From assembly GCF_004216905.1 (NCBI RefSeq), contig NZ_SGXJ01000005.1, positions 372,001 to 436,000 on the forward strand: a stretch of DNA of 64,000 nt, given 5' to 3'. Source of the DNA: Kribbella sp. VKM Ac-2569. Lineage in GTDB: Bacteria; Actinomycetota; Actinomycetes; Propionibacteriales; Kribbellaceae. The translations under genes and the position numbers were made by a program. The notes under the pieces are model-generated. The model had not been told where the DNA came from and ran no database searches. It saw only the letters and a program-made list of their open reading frames with translations. Position 1 is the first letter of the stretch, and each line of letters starts with the position of its first letter. Shown in pieces: positions 1 to 9,357 of the stretch.

Positions 1-582
1 ACGGTGTCCGCGCACAAGCTCGGTGGTCCGTACGGGATCGGGGCGCTCGTCGTCCACAAGGAGACGCAGCTGACGCCGATCCTGCACGGCGGGGGACAGG
101 AGCGCGACGTACGGTCCGGCACGCTCGACGCGCCCGCGACCGCCGGGTTCGCGGTGGCGGCCGAGCACGCGGTGAAGCACCAGGCGGACGCGGCCAGCCG
201 GCTGACCGAGCTGCGAGACACCCTGATCACCGGCATCACCGGCACCGTCGAGGGAGCGCTGCTGTCGGGGGACCCGACGGACCGTTTGCCCGGTAACGCA
301 CACTTGTCCTTCAGCGACTGCGAGGGCGACTCGCTGTTGCTGCTGCTCGACGCCCGCGGGATCGAGGTCTCGACCGGGTCCGCGTGCAACGCCGGGGTCG
401 CCGAGCCGAGTCACGTGCTGCTGGCGATGGGGTACGACGACCAGCGGGCCCGGGGCTCGCTCCGGTTCACCCTCGGGCACACGAGTACGCGCGCCGACAT
501 CGACGCCGTACTGGAGAACATCGGGCCGGTCGTGGAGCGGGCGAAGTCCGCCGGCCTGCAGAACGTGGGAAGGAACAGCTGA
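1..582 (+). CDS. iscS: Cysteine desulfurase, IscS/NifS type (5' end outside window)
   Basis: C-terminal part of a PLP-dependent cysteine desulfurase, which releases sulfur from cysteine as an enzyme persulfide for thiolation and Fe-S assembly. The fragment opens at SAHK, which contains the PLP-binding lysine, and has the catalytic-cysteine loop GSACNAG (TGC at 385-387) followed by EPSHVLLAMG. The reading frame is open at base 1, so the N-terminal half lies upstream of the window. Its TGA shares one base with the ATG of mnmA, so the two are co-translated. This fits the known role of the desulfurase as sulfur donor to MnmA. Family assignment is secure; the exact paralogue is inferred from the neighbour. 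Confidence 0.93.
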   Translation, partial: TVSAHKLGGPYGIGALVVHKETQLTPILHGGGQERDVRSGTLDAPATAGFAVAAEHAVKHQADAASRLTELRDTLITGITGTVEGALLSGDPTDRLPGNAHLSFSDCEGDSLLLLLDARGIEVSTGSACNAGVAEPSHVLLAMGYDDQRARGSLRFTLGHTSTRADIDAVLENIGPVVERAKSAGLQNVGRNS

Positions 583-1670
583 TGCGGGTACTCGCAGCCA
601 TGTCCGGCGGAGTCGACTCCGCCGTCGCGGCCGCGCGGATGGCCGAGGCCGGGCACGACGTGACCGGCGTGCACCTGGCGCTCAGCCGCAACCCGCAGTC
701 GTACCGGAGCGGCGCGCGGGGCTGCTGCACGATCGAGGACTCCCGTGACGCCCGCCGGGCCGCGGACGTGATCGGCATCCCGTTCTACGTCTGGGACCTG
801 GCCGAGCGGTTCCACGCCGACGTGGTCGAGGACTTCGTCAGCGAGTACGCGGCCGGCCGCACGCCGAACCCGTGCCTGCGCTGCAACGAGAAGGTCAAGT
901 TCAGCGCCGTACTGGAGCGAGCCCTCGCGCTCGGCTTCGACGCGGTCGCCACCGGGCACTACGCGCAAATCGTGGACACACCTGAAGGTCGCGAGCTGCA
1001 CCGAGCCGTGGACCCGGCCAAGGACCAGTCGTACGTGCTTGGCGTGCTGACCCAGCAGCAGCTCGCGCACGCGTTCTTCCCGCTCGGCGACACGGTCAAG
1101 ACCGAGGTGCGCGAGGAGGCCGAGCGGCGGGGGCTGTCGGTGGCGGCCAAGCCGGACAGCCACGACATCTGCTTCATCGCGGACGGCAACACCGCGGGCT
1201 TCCTCAGCGCTCAGCTGGGCGAGGCACCCGGCGACATCATCGATGCGCAGGGCAACAAGCTCGGGGAGCACCAGGGCGCGCACGGCTTCACCATCGGCCA
1301 GCGCAAGGGCCTCCGGATCGGTACGCCGGCCGCCGACGGCAAGCCGCGCTTCGTCCTCGACATCAGCCCGGTCGACCGCACCGTGACCGTCGGATCCCGC
1401 GAGGAGCTGGCCGTCGCGCACCTCACGGCGTCGAAGCCCCGCTGGTGCGGCCCGGCTCCCACAGAGGAGCTGCAGGTGAAGGCGCAGCTCCGTGCGCACG
1501 GCGAAGAGGTCGCTGTCACCGCACAGGTCGACGGCGACGAGGTCCAGGTGACCTTCGACCAGCCGACGTCCGCGGTCGCCCCTGGACAGGCGGTCGTCCT
1601 GTACGACGGCACGCGCGTAATCGGCTCCGCGACCATCGACACCGTCGAGCGAGTCACTGCTGCGGTATGA
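582..1670 (+). CDS. mnmA: tRNA-specific 2-thiouridylase MnmA
   Basis: Adenylates and thiolates the wobble uridine (U34) of Lys, Glu and Gln tRNAs. The 362-residue protein is standard length. It has the PP-loop SGGVDS at residues 8-13, the catalytic cysteine in NPCLRCN (C98), the ATGHY motif near 124-128 and the second catalytic cysteine in DICFIADG (C197). The ATG at 582 overlaps the desulfurase stop (TGATG), and the gene ends in an ATGA overlap with the next gene. A long in-frame extension upstream (to 384) lies inside the desulfurase coding region and is not used. Confidence 0.97.
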   Translation: MRVLAAMSGGVDSAVAAARMAEAGHDVTGVHLALSRNPQSYRSGARGCCTIEDSRDARRAADVIGIPFYVWDLAERFHADVVEDFVSEYAAGRTPNPCLRCNEKVKFSAVLERALALGFDAVATGHYAQIVDTPEGRELHRAVDPAKDQSYVLGVLTQQQLAHAFFPLGDTVKTEVREEAERRGLSVAAKPDSHDICFIADGNTAGFLSAQLGEAPGDIIDAQGNKLGEHQGAHGFTIGQRKGLRIGTPAADGKPRFVLDISPVDRTVTVGSREELAVAHLTASKPRWCGPAPTEELQVKAQLRAHGEEVAVTAQVDGDEVQVTFDQPTSAVAPGQAVVLYDGTRVIGSATIDTVERVTAAV

Positions 1671-2644
1671 CAACAACTGGCCTGGGCTCGCTCCCCGGCG
1701 ATGACATCCGCGAGTGGATGCGCGCCGTACTCGAGCTGGTCGACCTCCCGTTCCTGCCTGAGCTCCCGGCGCGTCCGTACGGCGACATGATCAGCCGGAC
1801 CGTCGCCGTACTGACGGGGTTGGCTGCGGACCTGCAGCCGGTCGGATGGCGGCTGACCGGTGGCGGGGACTCACGGGCCAGTCTGGACCAGCGGCGGGCG
1901 CGGGCGCTGCTGCACGAGGACCTGGACGTGCTGGAGGAGTACGCCGACGGGTACCAGGGGCCGCTGAAGGTACAGGTCACCGGGCCGTGGACGCTGGCTG
2001 CAACGGTCGAGCGGCCGCGCGGGGACAAGGTGCTGGCGGACCACGGTGCGCGGCGGGACCTGGCGCAGGCTCTGGCGGATGGTGTGCAGCAGCACGTGGC
2101 CGACGTACGGAAGCGGGTGCCGGGAGCAGAGGTCCTGCTGCAGGTGGATGAGCCCGGGCTGCCCGCAGTACTCGCGGGAGCTGTACCGACTGCTTCCGGC
2201 TGGAGCAAGCACCGGTCTGTCGACGGGCCTGGTGCTGTCGAGCTCCTCAGCCTGTTCACCACGGGTGCACCCACCGTCGTCCACTGCTGCGCGGCCCGCC
2301 CTCCGATCGAGGTCTTCACCAAGTCGGGAGCCACTGGGGTGGCCGTCGACACGGCCCTGCTGAACACCGCGGCGTGGGACCAGATCGCAATCGCCGCCGA
2401 GGCGGGCACCACGATCTACGCGGGCGTCGTACCCACCACCGGAGCGCTGCCGTCCGCCGAGAAGGCAGCAGATCCGCTCGTACGCCGCTGGCGCGAGCTC
2501 GGCCTCGACCCGGAACTGCTGAAGAAGGTCGTCATCACGCCCGCCTGCGGGCTTGCGGCCGCTCCGTCACCGGCCGATGCCAGAGCGCGGTTGAAGCTCC
2601 TCCGCGACATCGTCGACGTCGTCGGCGAAGCCGCCGATTCCTGA
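1667..2644 (+). CDS. MetE-like protein (cobalamin-independent methionine synthase catalytic domain)
   Basis: A 325-residue protein related to the C-terminal catalytic half of MetE, without the N-terminal domain. Zinc-ligand candidates are visible: VHCC (His and Cys of the H-x-C motif) and the cysteine in TPACG late in the chain. The third ligand, a glutamate in MetE, is not obvious. It starts at ATG 1667, overlapping the mnmA stop (ATGA). M. tuberculosis has a comparable protein of unknown substrate between mnmA and ligA (Rv3015c, from memory). Because the folate-binding N-terminal domain is missing, a methyl donor other than methyl-tetrahydrofolate triglutamate is possible; its physiological reaction is unknown. 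Confidence 0.85.
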   Translation: MTTTGLGSLPGDDIREWMRAVLELVDLPFLPELPARPYGDMISRTVAVLTGLAADLQPVGWRLTGGGDSRASLDQRRARALLHEDLDVLEEYADGYQGPLKVQVTGPWTLAATVERPRGDKVLADHGARRDLAQALADGVQQHVADVRKRVPGAEVLLQVDEPGLPAVLAGAVPTASGWSKHRSVDGPGAVELLSLFTTGAPTVVHCCAARPPIEVFTKSGATGVAVDTALLNTAAWDQIAIAAEAGTTIYAGVVPTTGALPSAEKAADPLVRRWRELGLDPELLKKVVITPACGLAAAPSPADARARLKLLRDIVDVVGEAADS

Positions 2645-2679
2645 GCAGAAATGTCGGTGAATCCCTGTAAATTCACCTC

Positions 2680-4782
2680 ATGAGCGAGATCGTTGAGGCG
2701 CCCGCGGACGTGCGGACACGGCACGCGGAGCTGAGCCAGGAGATCGAGGACCACCGGGCGCGGTACTACCTGGCCAGCCCGATCATCTCGGACGCGGACT
2801 TCGACGCGCTGATGCACGAGCTGCAGGGCCTCGAGGAGCAGTACCCGGAGCTCCGGACGCCGGACTCGCCCACCCAGAAGGTCGGCGCGCCGATCTCCAC
2901 GCTGTTCACGCCGGTCGACCACCCGACGCGGATGGAGAGCCTCGGCAACGCGTTCTCCGCCGAGCAGATGGAGGCCTGGGCGAAGCGGCTGGAGCGCGAG
3001 GTCACGGTCAAGCAGATCCACGACAGCGGCTTCCTCTGCGAGCTCAAGGTGGACGGCCTCGCCCTCGACCTGGTGTACGAGAACGGCAAGCTGGTCAGCG
3101 GCGCGACCCGCGGCGACGGGCGCACCGGCGAGGACGTGACGCCGAACGTCCGGACGATCAAGGGCATCCCGGAGCAGTTGCGCGGCGACGACCTCCCGAC
3201 GTTCATGGAGGTCCGCGGCGAGGTCTACTTCCGGGTCGAGGACTTCGAGGAGCTCAACGCCCAGCTCGTCGAGGCCGGCAAGGACGTGTTCTCCAACCCG
3301 CGGAACAGCGCGGCCGGATCGCTGCGCCAGAAGGACCCGCGGATCTCGGCCGGCCGTCCGCTGCGGTTCGTCGTGCACGGCCTCGGCAAGGTCGACGGCT
3401 ATCACGTCGGCCGGCTCTCGGAGGCGTACGACCAGTTGAAGGCCTGGGGCCTGCCGGTCAGCGACCGCGCCCGCCGGGTCGGCACGCTCGACGAGGTCAA
3501 CGAGTTCATCGCGTACTACGGCGAGAACCGGCACTCGGTGGACCACGAGATCGACGGCGTCGTGGTGAAGGTCGACGAAGTCGACCTGCAGCGCGCGCTC
3601 GGGTCGACCTCGAGCGCCCCGCGCTGGGCGATCGCGTACAAGTACCCGCCGGAAGAGGTCAACACCAAGCTGATCGAGATCGAGGTGAACGTCGGCCGCA
3701 CCGGCCGGGTCACCCCGTTCGCGCACATGGAGCCGGTCCGCGTGGCCGGTTCCACGGTCGAGTACGCGACCCTCCACAATGCCAAGGAGGTCGCCCGCAA
3801 GGACGTCCGCCCGGGCGACACCGTCGTACTGCGGAAAGCGGGTGACGTGATCCCCGAGGTCCTCGGACCGGTGGTGGACCTGCGTCCGAAGGGCCTGCCG
3901 GCGTGGGAGATGCCGACCCGGTGCCCGTGGTGCGACACGGTGCTGGCGCCGGCCAAGGAGTCGGACGTCGACATCCGCTGCCCGAACTCGCAGTACTGCC
4001 AGGGCCAGCTGCGGGAGCGGCTGTTCTACCTGGCCGGGCGGTCCGCGTTCGACATCGAGGGGCTCGGGTTCAAGGCGGCCGACGCGCTCATCCGCGGCGG
4101 GCTGATCGCCGACGAGGGCGACCTGTTCGCGCTCACCGAGGAGAAGCTGGCCGAGAGCGAGTTCTTCACCACGAAGGCCGGCGCGCTGTCGGCGATCGCC
4201 CGCAAGCTGCTGGCGAACCTCGAGGAGGCGAAGACCAAACCGCTGTCCCGGGTGCTGGTCGGGCTGTCGATCCGCCACGTCGGGCCGACCGCGGCGGTGG
4301 CGCTGACAGAGGTGTTCCGGACCATCGACGAGGTCCGGGCAGCCAGTGAGGAGCAACTGGCCGAGACCGAGGGCGTCGGGCCGACCATCGCGCAGGCGAT
4401 GATCGAGTGGTTCCAGGTGCCGTGGCACCAGGCGATCGTGGACAAATGGCAGGCGTCCGGCGTGGTCATGCGCGAGGAGCGCACCGGCCCGACGCTGCCG
4501 CAGACGCTGATCGGGCTGTCGGTCGTGGTGACCGGGACCGTCGAGGGGTTCAGCCGGGACGAGGCGACCGAGGCGATCGTCGGGCGCGGCGGGAAGGTCG
4601 CGAGCTCGGTGTCGAAGAAGACGTCGTTCGTGGTCGTCGGCGATTCGCCGGGATCGAAGTACGACAAGGCCGTCCAGCTCGGCGTACGGATTCTGGACGC
4701 CGCCGGGTTCCGGGTGCTGCTCGACGACGGCGCCGAGGCGGCCTCCGCAGTGGCGACCACGCCGACGGCCGACGAGTCGTAA
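2680..4782 (+). CDS. ligA: NAD-dependent DNA ligase LigA
   Basis: Seals nicks during replication and repair using NAD+. The 700-residue protein has the domain Ia NAD-binding region, the adenylated lysine in LKVDG (K123), the OB fold, a four-cysteine zinc finger (CPWC ... RCPNSQYC), helix-hairpin-helix repeats, and a C-terminal BRCT domain (about residues 610-685). Length and motifs are normal. A TAAATT box at 2668-2673 ends 6 nt before the ATG, and no Shine-Dalgarno sequence precedes it, so a leaderless transcript is likely. Confidence 0.98.
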   Translation: MSEIVEAPADVRTRHAELSQEIEDHRARYYLASPIISDADFDALMHELQGLEEQYPELRTPDSPTQKVGAPISTLFTPVDHPTRMESLGNAFSAEQMEAWAKRLEREVTVKQIHDSGFLCELKVDGLALDLVYENGKLVSGATRGDGRTGEDVTPNVRTIKGIPEQLRGDDLPTFMEVRGEVYFRVEDFEELNAQLVEAGKDVFSNPRNSAAGSLRQKDPRISAGRPLRFVVHGLGKVDGYHVGRLSEAYDQLKAWGLPVSDRARRVGTLDEVNEFIAYYGENRHSVDHEIDGVVVKVDEVDLQRALGSTSSAPRWAIAYKYPPEEVNTKLIEIEVNVGRTGRVTPFAHMEPVRVAGSTVEYATLHNAKEVARKDVRPGDTVVLRKAGDVIPEVLGPVVDLRPKGLPAWEMPTRCPWCDTVLAPAKESDVDIRCPNSQYCQGQLRERLFYLAGRSAFDIEGLGFKAADALIRGGLIADEGDLFALTEEKLAESEFFTTKAGALSAIARKLLANLEEAKTKPLSRVLVGLSIRHVGPTAAVALTEVFRTIDEVRAASEEQLAETEGVGPTIAQAMIEWFQVPWHQAIVDKWQASGVVMREERTGPTLPQTLIGLSVVVTGTVEGFSRDEATEAIVGRGGKVASSVSKKTSFVVVGDSPGSKYDKAVQLGVRILDAAGFRVLLDDGAEAASAVATTPTADES

Positions 4783-4880
4783 CGATTTCGGCACGCCACG
4801 AACCGGATGGATCCAGCGGCGGCGCTGAGCCGTCCGACTGTTAACTTTGCACGTCGACACCTGGGTCAGAAGGAGCACAT

Positions 4881-6374
4881 ATGACGACGCCGCCGCAGGG
4901 ACCATGGGGTCCTGGGCAGCCGGGGGGCCAGCCAGGCGGGCAGCACGGGGGACAAGGCGGCCAGCCGCCACAGCAGGGTGGCTGGGGACAGCAGCCCCCG
5001 GGCCAAGGCCAGGGCGGCGGCTGGGGACAGCCCCCGCAGCAGCCGCAGCAAGGCCAGCCCCCGCACGGTCAGCCCCCGCACGGTCAGCCGCCGCGACAGG
5101 ACCAGCCCCCGCAGCAGGGCGGCTGGGGTCAGCAGCCCGGGCAACCGGGGCAGCCTGGCCAACATGGACAGCCGCAGCAGGGACAGCCGCCCGCGAGTGG
5201 CTGGGGTCAGCCGCCGCAGCAGGGTGGCGCGTACCAGCAGCAGTCGTGGGGCCAGCGCCAGCAGCAGCAAGGCGGATGGCACCAGCAGCAGGGCGGTCCG
5301 GGCCAGCAGTGGCAGCCGGGCGGTCCGGGTTCCAAGGGCCCGGGTGGCATCAGCAAGGAGAAGCTGCCGCTGGTGATCGGTGGCGGTGTGGTCGGTCTCA
5401 TTGTGATCGGCCTGCTGGTGTTCCTCGGCATCCGCGCGTTCGCTGGTGACGACGAGACCCCGACGTCGAACCCGACGACCACCGAGCAGCCGACGGGTGA
5501 GCCGACCGGCCAACCGACGACCTCCACCTCCGGCGGTCCCGGCCAGAACGGCGAGCTCGGTAACGCGACCGGCCAGGCCAAGACCGCGACCGAGAAGTTG
5601 CAGGGCCTCGGCTTCGGCTGCAGCGACCTGTTCAACACCGGTCAGGGCGCGCACCGCGGCTGCTTCAAGCAGGACGGCCGCAAGGGCGCCGAGGCGATCT
5701 TCCAGTTCCAGTCCGACGGCAGCATCATCGCGGTGCGGCTGCAGGCCGAGGACGACGACAACTTCAACAACGCCCAGGTCGCCTTCGACCAGGTGCTGCA
5801 GGCGCTCGGCAACGACACGTTCGGCGCCGACCAGGTGAAGAAGGTCCAGGACGCGGTGAAGACCGGTCAGCGTTCCGACGAGGTCGGCACCACCTGGGGC
5901 GAGTTCCAGCTCAGCAACCAGGGCCAGAGCGTCCGGCTGACCGGTCACAAGTCCGGCGAGGACTCACTGGACCTGCCGGACCAGTCCTTCGACACCACCC
6001 AGGCACAGTTGGTGACGACGCTGAAGGCCAAGGGCTACGTCTGCACGACCTCCTGCAAGAAGGACATCGGCAAGTACGGGTACCAGCGGGTCTTCTTCTA
6101 CGCCAGCAGCGGCAAGGGCATCAAGGACATCGAGATCAGCGCCTCCGGTGAGGCCGAGGACGCCAAGAAGGCGCTGCCGGCCGCGCTGGGCGACGCCTTC
6201 GGTGCCCTCAAGGGCGGCAACGTCGCAGCCGTGAAGGCGTACGTCGACGCGCACAACGACGGGAAGCCGTACTCTGCTTATGTAGGCGGCTGGAAGGTCG
6301 AGATCAGCGGGAACACCTCGGCGAGCTACACGTCGCAGCAGGTCTCGATCCAGTACGAGTCGTTCTACGCCTGA
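4881..6374 (+). CDS. Gln/Gly/Pro-rich single-pass membrane protein with duplicated extracellular domain
   Basis: A 497-residue protein with a low-complexity N-terminus (about residues 1-155) built from GQPPQQGGWGQQ-like repeats, one transmembrane helix (about 162-184) and an extracellular part. A Thr/Ser/Pro/Gly linker follows the helix. Then come two segments of similar layout, each starting with a Leu-x-x-x-Gly-(Phe/Tyr)-x-Cys pattern and holding a Cys pair (GFGCSDLF...GCF and GYVCTTSC). This suggests an internally duplicated sensor or binding domain. The Shine-Dalgarno sequence AGAAGGAG precedes the ATG. Such N-termini are common in actinobacterial envelope proteins; no function is recognised. 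Confidence 0.88.
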   Translation: MTTPPQGPWGPGQPGGQPGGQHGGQGGQPPQQGGWGQQPPGQGQGGGWGQPPQQPQQGQPPHGQPPHGQPPRQDQPPQQGGWGQQPGQPGQPGQHGQPQQGQPPASGWGQPPQQGGAYQQQSWGQRQQQQGGWHQQQGGPGQQWQPGGPGSKGPGGISKEKLPLVIGGGVVGLIVIGLLVFLGIRAFAGDDETPTSNPTTTEQPTGEPTGQPTTSTSGGPGQNGELGNATGQAKTATEKLQGLGFGCSDLFNTGQGAHRGCFKQDGRKGAEAIFQFQSDGSIIAVRLQAEDDDNFNNAQVAFDQVLQALGNDTFGADQVKKVQDAVKTGQRSDEVGTTWGEFQLSNQGQSVRLTGHKSGEDSLDLPDQSFDTTQAQLVTTLKAKGYVCTTSCKKDIGKYGYQRVFFYASSGKGIKDIEISASGEAEDAKKALPAALGDAFGALKGGNVAAVKAYVDAHNDGKPYSAYVGGWKVEISGNTSASYTSQQVSIQYESFYA

Positions 6375-6414
6375 TCAGCACCACTTGGCAGTAGAGAGCA
6401 GCACGGAGGACGGA

Positions 6415-6639
6415 TTGAAGTTCCCCCGGGAGAAGCGGGAGTCTCGGACGATGGCCCAGCCACCGCCCGAGGCGGTCCCGCGGGTCGACGGCGGTGGGGC
6501 CTGGGGTCCCACCCAGTTCGACCTCCCGGACCGGAACGGCAGCAACAGCCAGGCGATCCTGATCGTCAGCCTGATCGGCGTCGTCGTCCTGCTGATCATC
6601 GCGGGCCTCTGGGCCCTCGCGTACTTCCAGTTCACCTGA
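6415..6639 (+). CDS. Small single-pass membrane protein
   Basis: About 74 residues: a charged, Pro-rich cytoplasmic start, then one strong transmembrane helix (ILIVSLIGVVVLLIIAGLWA) close to the C-terminus. TTG at 6415 is chosen because GGAGG (6405-6409) sits 5 nt upstream. ATG at 6451 (62 residues) with GGGAG upstream is an equally acceptable start, and an upstream in-frame TTG at 6385 is less likely. It follows the Gln/Gly/Pro-rich membrane protein by only 40 nt and may be co-transcribed. No family recognised. Confidence 0.7.
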   Translation: MKFPREKRESRTMAQPPPEAVPRVDGGGAWGPTQFDLPDRNGSNSQAILIVSLIGVVVLLIIAGLWALAYFQFT

Positions 6640-6650
6640 GACACAGCAAA

Positions 6651-6685
6651 CCCCCGCTCGCAGAGATTCGGCGAGCGGGGGTTTT
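6651..6685 (+). terminator. Intrinsic terminator
   Basis: CCCCCGCTCG (6651-6660) pairs with CGAGCGGGGG (6672-6681), followed by TTTT. It lies between convergent genes and has AAA on the other flank, so it could work in both directions. Confidence 0.85.
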
Positions 6686-6694
6686 CGCGTTGGG

Positions 6695-7339
6695 TCAGGC
6701 GGTGGCGCGGATGGTGACGGCCAGGGAGGCCAGGTAGGAGAGGCGGGCCACCTCGGAGCCGAGGAACTCGGGCCCACCGCGGCGGCCGATCACGAGGACA
6801 CGCCGGTCGGAGTCCAGGGGCGCGGCGACCAGCACCGACTCGGACAGGCCCTTGTGGTCCGGGGCTTCCAGCGTGGTCGCCTTCTCCAGCGGGAGCCAGG
6901 CGCCTGCCATGTCACCGAACTCCGGCGTCGCGCTGGTCTCGAGCGCGACCTTCACCTCGCTGCCGGTGCCGTCGAGCAGCGCCGCCCAGTCCGCGTGCAG
7001 CACGGCCGGTGACTGCTCGACCAGGATGTCGATCGCGTCCGCGGGCGCCGAGGTCATCTGCTCGACCGCTTCCAGGTCCATGTGCAGTCCGCCGCCGGCG
7101 CCGTACCGCGAGAACCAGATGACCTCGACGTCGGGTACGCCGTTGCAGGCGGAGACCAGGCGGTCCGGGAGCACGCCCGGTGGCAGGTCGACCACGATGT
7201 CGTCGACGGCGGTGCCGTTCTCCCGCCGGTGCTCGACGATCTCGATCGCGTGGATGTCGGCGTCCACCTCGCCGAGGGCCGTCGCCACCACGCCCAGCGA
7301 ACCGGGCCGGTCGGGGATGATCAAGCGCAGCAGGAACAC
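6695..7339 (-). CDS. ACT-domain protein (Rv3013-like)
   Basis: A 214-residue protein opening with a typical ACT fold (FLLRLIIPDRPGSLGVVATALGEVDADIH, broken here as FLLRLIIPDRPGSLG then VDADIH), a ligand-binding regulatory domain usually specific for amino acids. The C-terminal end (RVLVIGRRG...ARLSYLASLAV) looks GAF-like. GTG at 7339 is chosen because it puts the ACT fold at the N-terminus, as in the mycobacterial protein at the same place. The upstream in-frame extension to 7480 reads through intergenic sequence. It sits opposite ligA and gatC in strand. The ligand and partner are unknown. Confidence 0.8.
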   Translation of the reverse strand: MFLLRLIIPDRPGSLGVVATALGEVDADIHAIEIVEHRRENGTAVDDIVVDLPPGVLPDRLVSACNGVPDVEVIWFSRYGAGGGLHMDLEAVEQMTSAPADAIDILVEQSPAVLHADWAALLDGTGSEVKVALETSATPEFGDMAGAWLPLEKATTLEAPDHKGLSESVLVAAPLDSDRRVLVIGRRGGPEFLGSEVARLSYLASLAVTIRATA

Positions 7340-7552
7340 CGAACGATCATCTCCCAGCCGATCACCTTGCGCGTAACGCCTTGTCGCCGCCCATGTTACA
7401 GAGCGGTAGGCAGAGACACGCCGACCCATCTCATCCCGCCGTTGTCCACAGCCCAGGGGGCGACGCAACGTGCCTGTCACAGCGGCCCACTAGGATGGCT
7501 CGGGTCGCGGCGGAACACGCTGCGGAAGTCCTGCGAACCATTGGATCAGTTC

Positions 7553-7849
7553 ATGCCATCGATTACCCGCGAAGAGGTCGCCCACCTGGCGCGACTGGCG
7601 CGGATCGAGCTCTCCGACGACGAGCTCGACCACCTTGCGCCGCAGCTCGACCAGATCATCACCTTGGTCGGGCAGGTCAGCCAGGTGGCGGCGGACGACA
7701 TCCCGCCGACCTCGCACGCCCTGCCGCTGACCAACGTGATGCGCGCCGACGAGAACGTCCCGTGCCTCACCCCCGAGCAGGCGCTGTCCGGCGCGCCCGC
7801 CGCGGAAGAGCAGCGTTTCCGGGTGCCGCGGATCCTGGAGGAGGACTGA
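7553..7849 (+). CDS. gatC: Aspartyl/glutamyl-tRNA amidotransferase subunit C
   Basis: 98-residue GatC, the small structural subunit that holds GatA and GatB together. The start MPSITREEVAHLARLARIELSDDE (first half: MPSITREEVAHLARLARI) is typical. ATG 7553 is the family start; the frame is open upstream but is not conserved sequence. A TAGGAT box at 7491-7496 is a plausible promoter element about 60 nt upstream. First gene of gatCAB. Confidence 0.95.
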   Translation: MPSITREEVAHLARLARIELSDDELDHLAPQLDQIITLVGQVSQVAADDIPPTSHALPLTNVMRADENVPCLTPEQALSGAPAAEEQRFRVPRILEED

Positions 7850-7851
7850 CG

Positions 7852-9357
7852 ATGAGTGACCTCACCAGGAAAACCGCCGCTGAGCTGGCGGAGTTGATGA
7901 CGTCCGGGCAGGCAAGCTCGGTGGAGATCACCCAGGCGCACCTCGACCGGATCGCCGCCGTCGACGGTGACGTGCACGCGTTCCTGCACGTCGACACCGA
8001 AGGCGCGCTGGCGCAGGCGAAGGCGGTCGACGGCAAGCGCGCCGCGGGCGAGCAGCTGTCCCCGCTGGCCGGCGTACCGCTGGCGCTGAAGGACGTGCTC
8101 ACCCAGGAGGGTGTGCCGACCACGGCCGGTTCGAAGATCCTCGAGGGCTGGAAGCCGCCGTACGACTCGACGGTCGTGAAGCGGCTGAAGGCGGCCGGGA
8201 TCGTGATCCTCGGCAAGACCAACATGGACGAGTTCGCGATGGGCTCCTCCACCGAGAACTCGGCGTACGGCACCACCCACAACCCGTGGGACCTGAACCG
8301 GATCCCGGGTGGTTCCGGCGGCGGTTCGTCGGCCGCGATCTCGGCGTACGAGGCGCCGCTGGCGATCGGCACCGACACTGGCGGCTCGATCCGGCAGCCC
8401 GGCGCGTTCACCGGCACCGTCGGTGTGAAGCCGACGTACGGCGGGACCTCGCGGTACGGATTGATCGCGCTGGCGTCATCGCTGGATACGCCCGGTCCGT
8501 GCGCGCGGACGACGCTCGACGCGGCGCTGCTGCACGAGGCGATCGCCGGCTACGACCCGATGGACTCGACCTCGATCAACCAGCCGGTCCCGGCCGTCGT
8601 CGAGGCCGCCCGCAACGGTGACGTCGCCGGTCTGCGGATCGGTGTCGTCAAGGAGCTCGGCGGCGAGGGGTACCAGCCGGGTGTCGAGGCCCGCTTCCAC
8701 GAGGCGGTCGAGCTGCTCACCAAGCTCGGCGCCGAGGTGGTCGAGGTCTCCTGCCCGCACTTCGAGTACGCGCTTCCGGCGTACTACCTGATCCTGCCGA
8801 GCGAGGCCTCGTCCAACCTGGCCAAGTTCGACGCGATGCGGTACGGCTTGCGGGTCGGCGACGACGGCACCAACAGCGCGGAGACGGTGACGAGCCTGAG
8901 CCGCGAGGCCGGTTTCGGCGCCGAGGTGAAGCGCCGCATCATCCTCGGCACGCACGCGCTGTCGAGCGGGTACTACGACGCGTACTACGGCCAGGCGCAG
9001 AAGGTGCGGACGCTGATCGCACGCGACTTCGCCAAGGCCTACGAGCAGGTCGACGTACTGGTCTCGCCGGCCACGCCGACGACCGCGTTCGCGATCGGCG
9101 ACCGGATCGACGACCCGATCGCGATGTACAAGAACGACCTGTGCACGATCCCGTCCAACCTGGCCGGTAACGCGGCTGCGTCGTTCCCGTGCGGCCTCGC
9201 CGACGAGGACGGCCTGCCGGTCGGCTTCCACGTGATGGCGCCGGTGATGCGCGACGACCTGCTCTACACGGTCGGCGCCGCGCTGGAGTCCGCGCTGGCC
9301 GAGCAGTGGGGCGGCGTACTGATGACCAAGGCTCCGGAGCTGGAGGTGACCCGATGA
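7852..9357 (+). CDS. gatA: Glutamyl-tRNA(Gln) amidotransferase subunit A
   Basis: Amidase subunit that hydrolyses glutamine and passes ammonia to GatB. The 501-residue protein has the amidase-signature Ser-Ser-Lys residues: Lys in LALKDVL, the Gly/Ser-rich PGGSGGGSSAA, and the nucleophilic serine in DTGGSIRQP. ATG 7852 follows the gatC stop by 2 nt, and GGAGGA lies just before. The gene ends in an ATGA overlap with gatB. Confidence 0.97.
   Translation: MSDLTRKTAAELAELMTSGQASSVEITQAHLDRIAAVDGDVHAFLHVDTEGALAQAKAVDGKRAAGEQLSPLAGVPLALKDVLTQEGVPTTAGSKILEGWKPPYDSTVVKRLKAAGIVILGKTNMDEFAMGSSTENSAYGTTHNPWDLNRIPGGSGGGSSAAISAYEAPLAIGTDTGGSIRQPGAFTGTVGVKPTYGGTSRYGLIALASSLDTPGPCARTTLDAALLHEAIAGYDPMDSTSINQPVPAVVEAARNGDVAGLRIGVVKELGGEGYQPGVEARFHEAVELLTKLGAEVVEVSCPHFEYALPAYYLILPSEASSNLAKFDAMRYGLRVGDDGTNSAETVTSLSREAGFGAEVKRRIILGTHALSSGYYDAYYGQAQKVRTLIARDFAKAYEQVDVLVSPATPTTAFAIGDRIDDPIAMYKNDLCTIPSNLAGNAAASFPCGLADEDGLPVGFHVMAPVMRDDLLYTVGAALESALAEQWGGVLMTKAPELEVTR

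Noticed and set aside
2416..4971. An 851-codon frame on the minus strand
   Set aside because: It is the antisense shadow of ligA: low-complexity Arg/Asp/Val-rich text with no motif, while ligA on the plus strand is complete.
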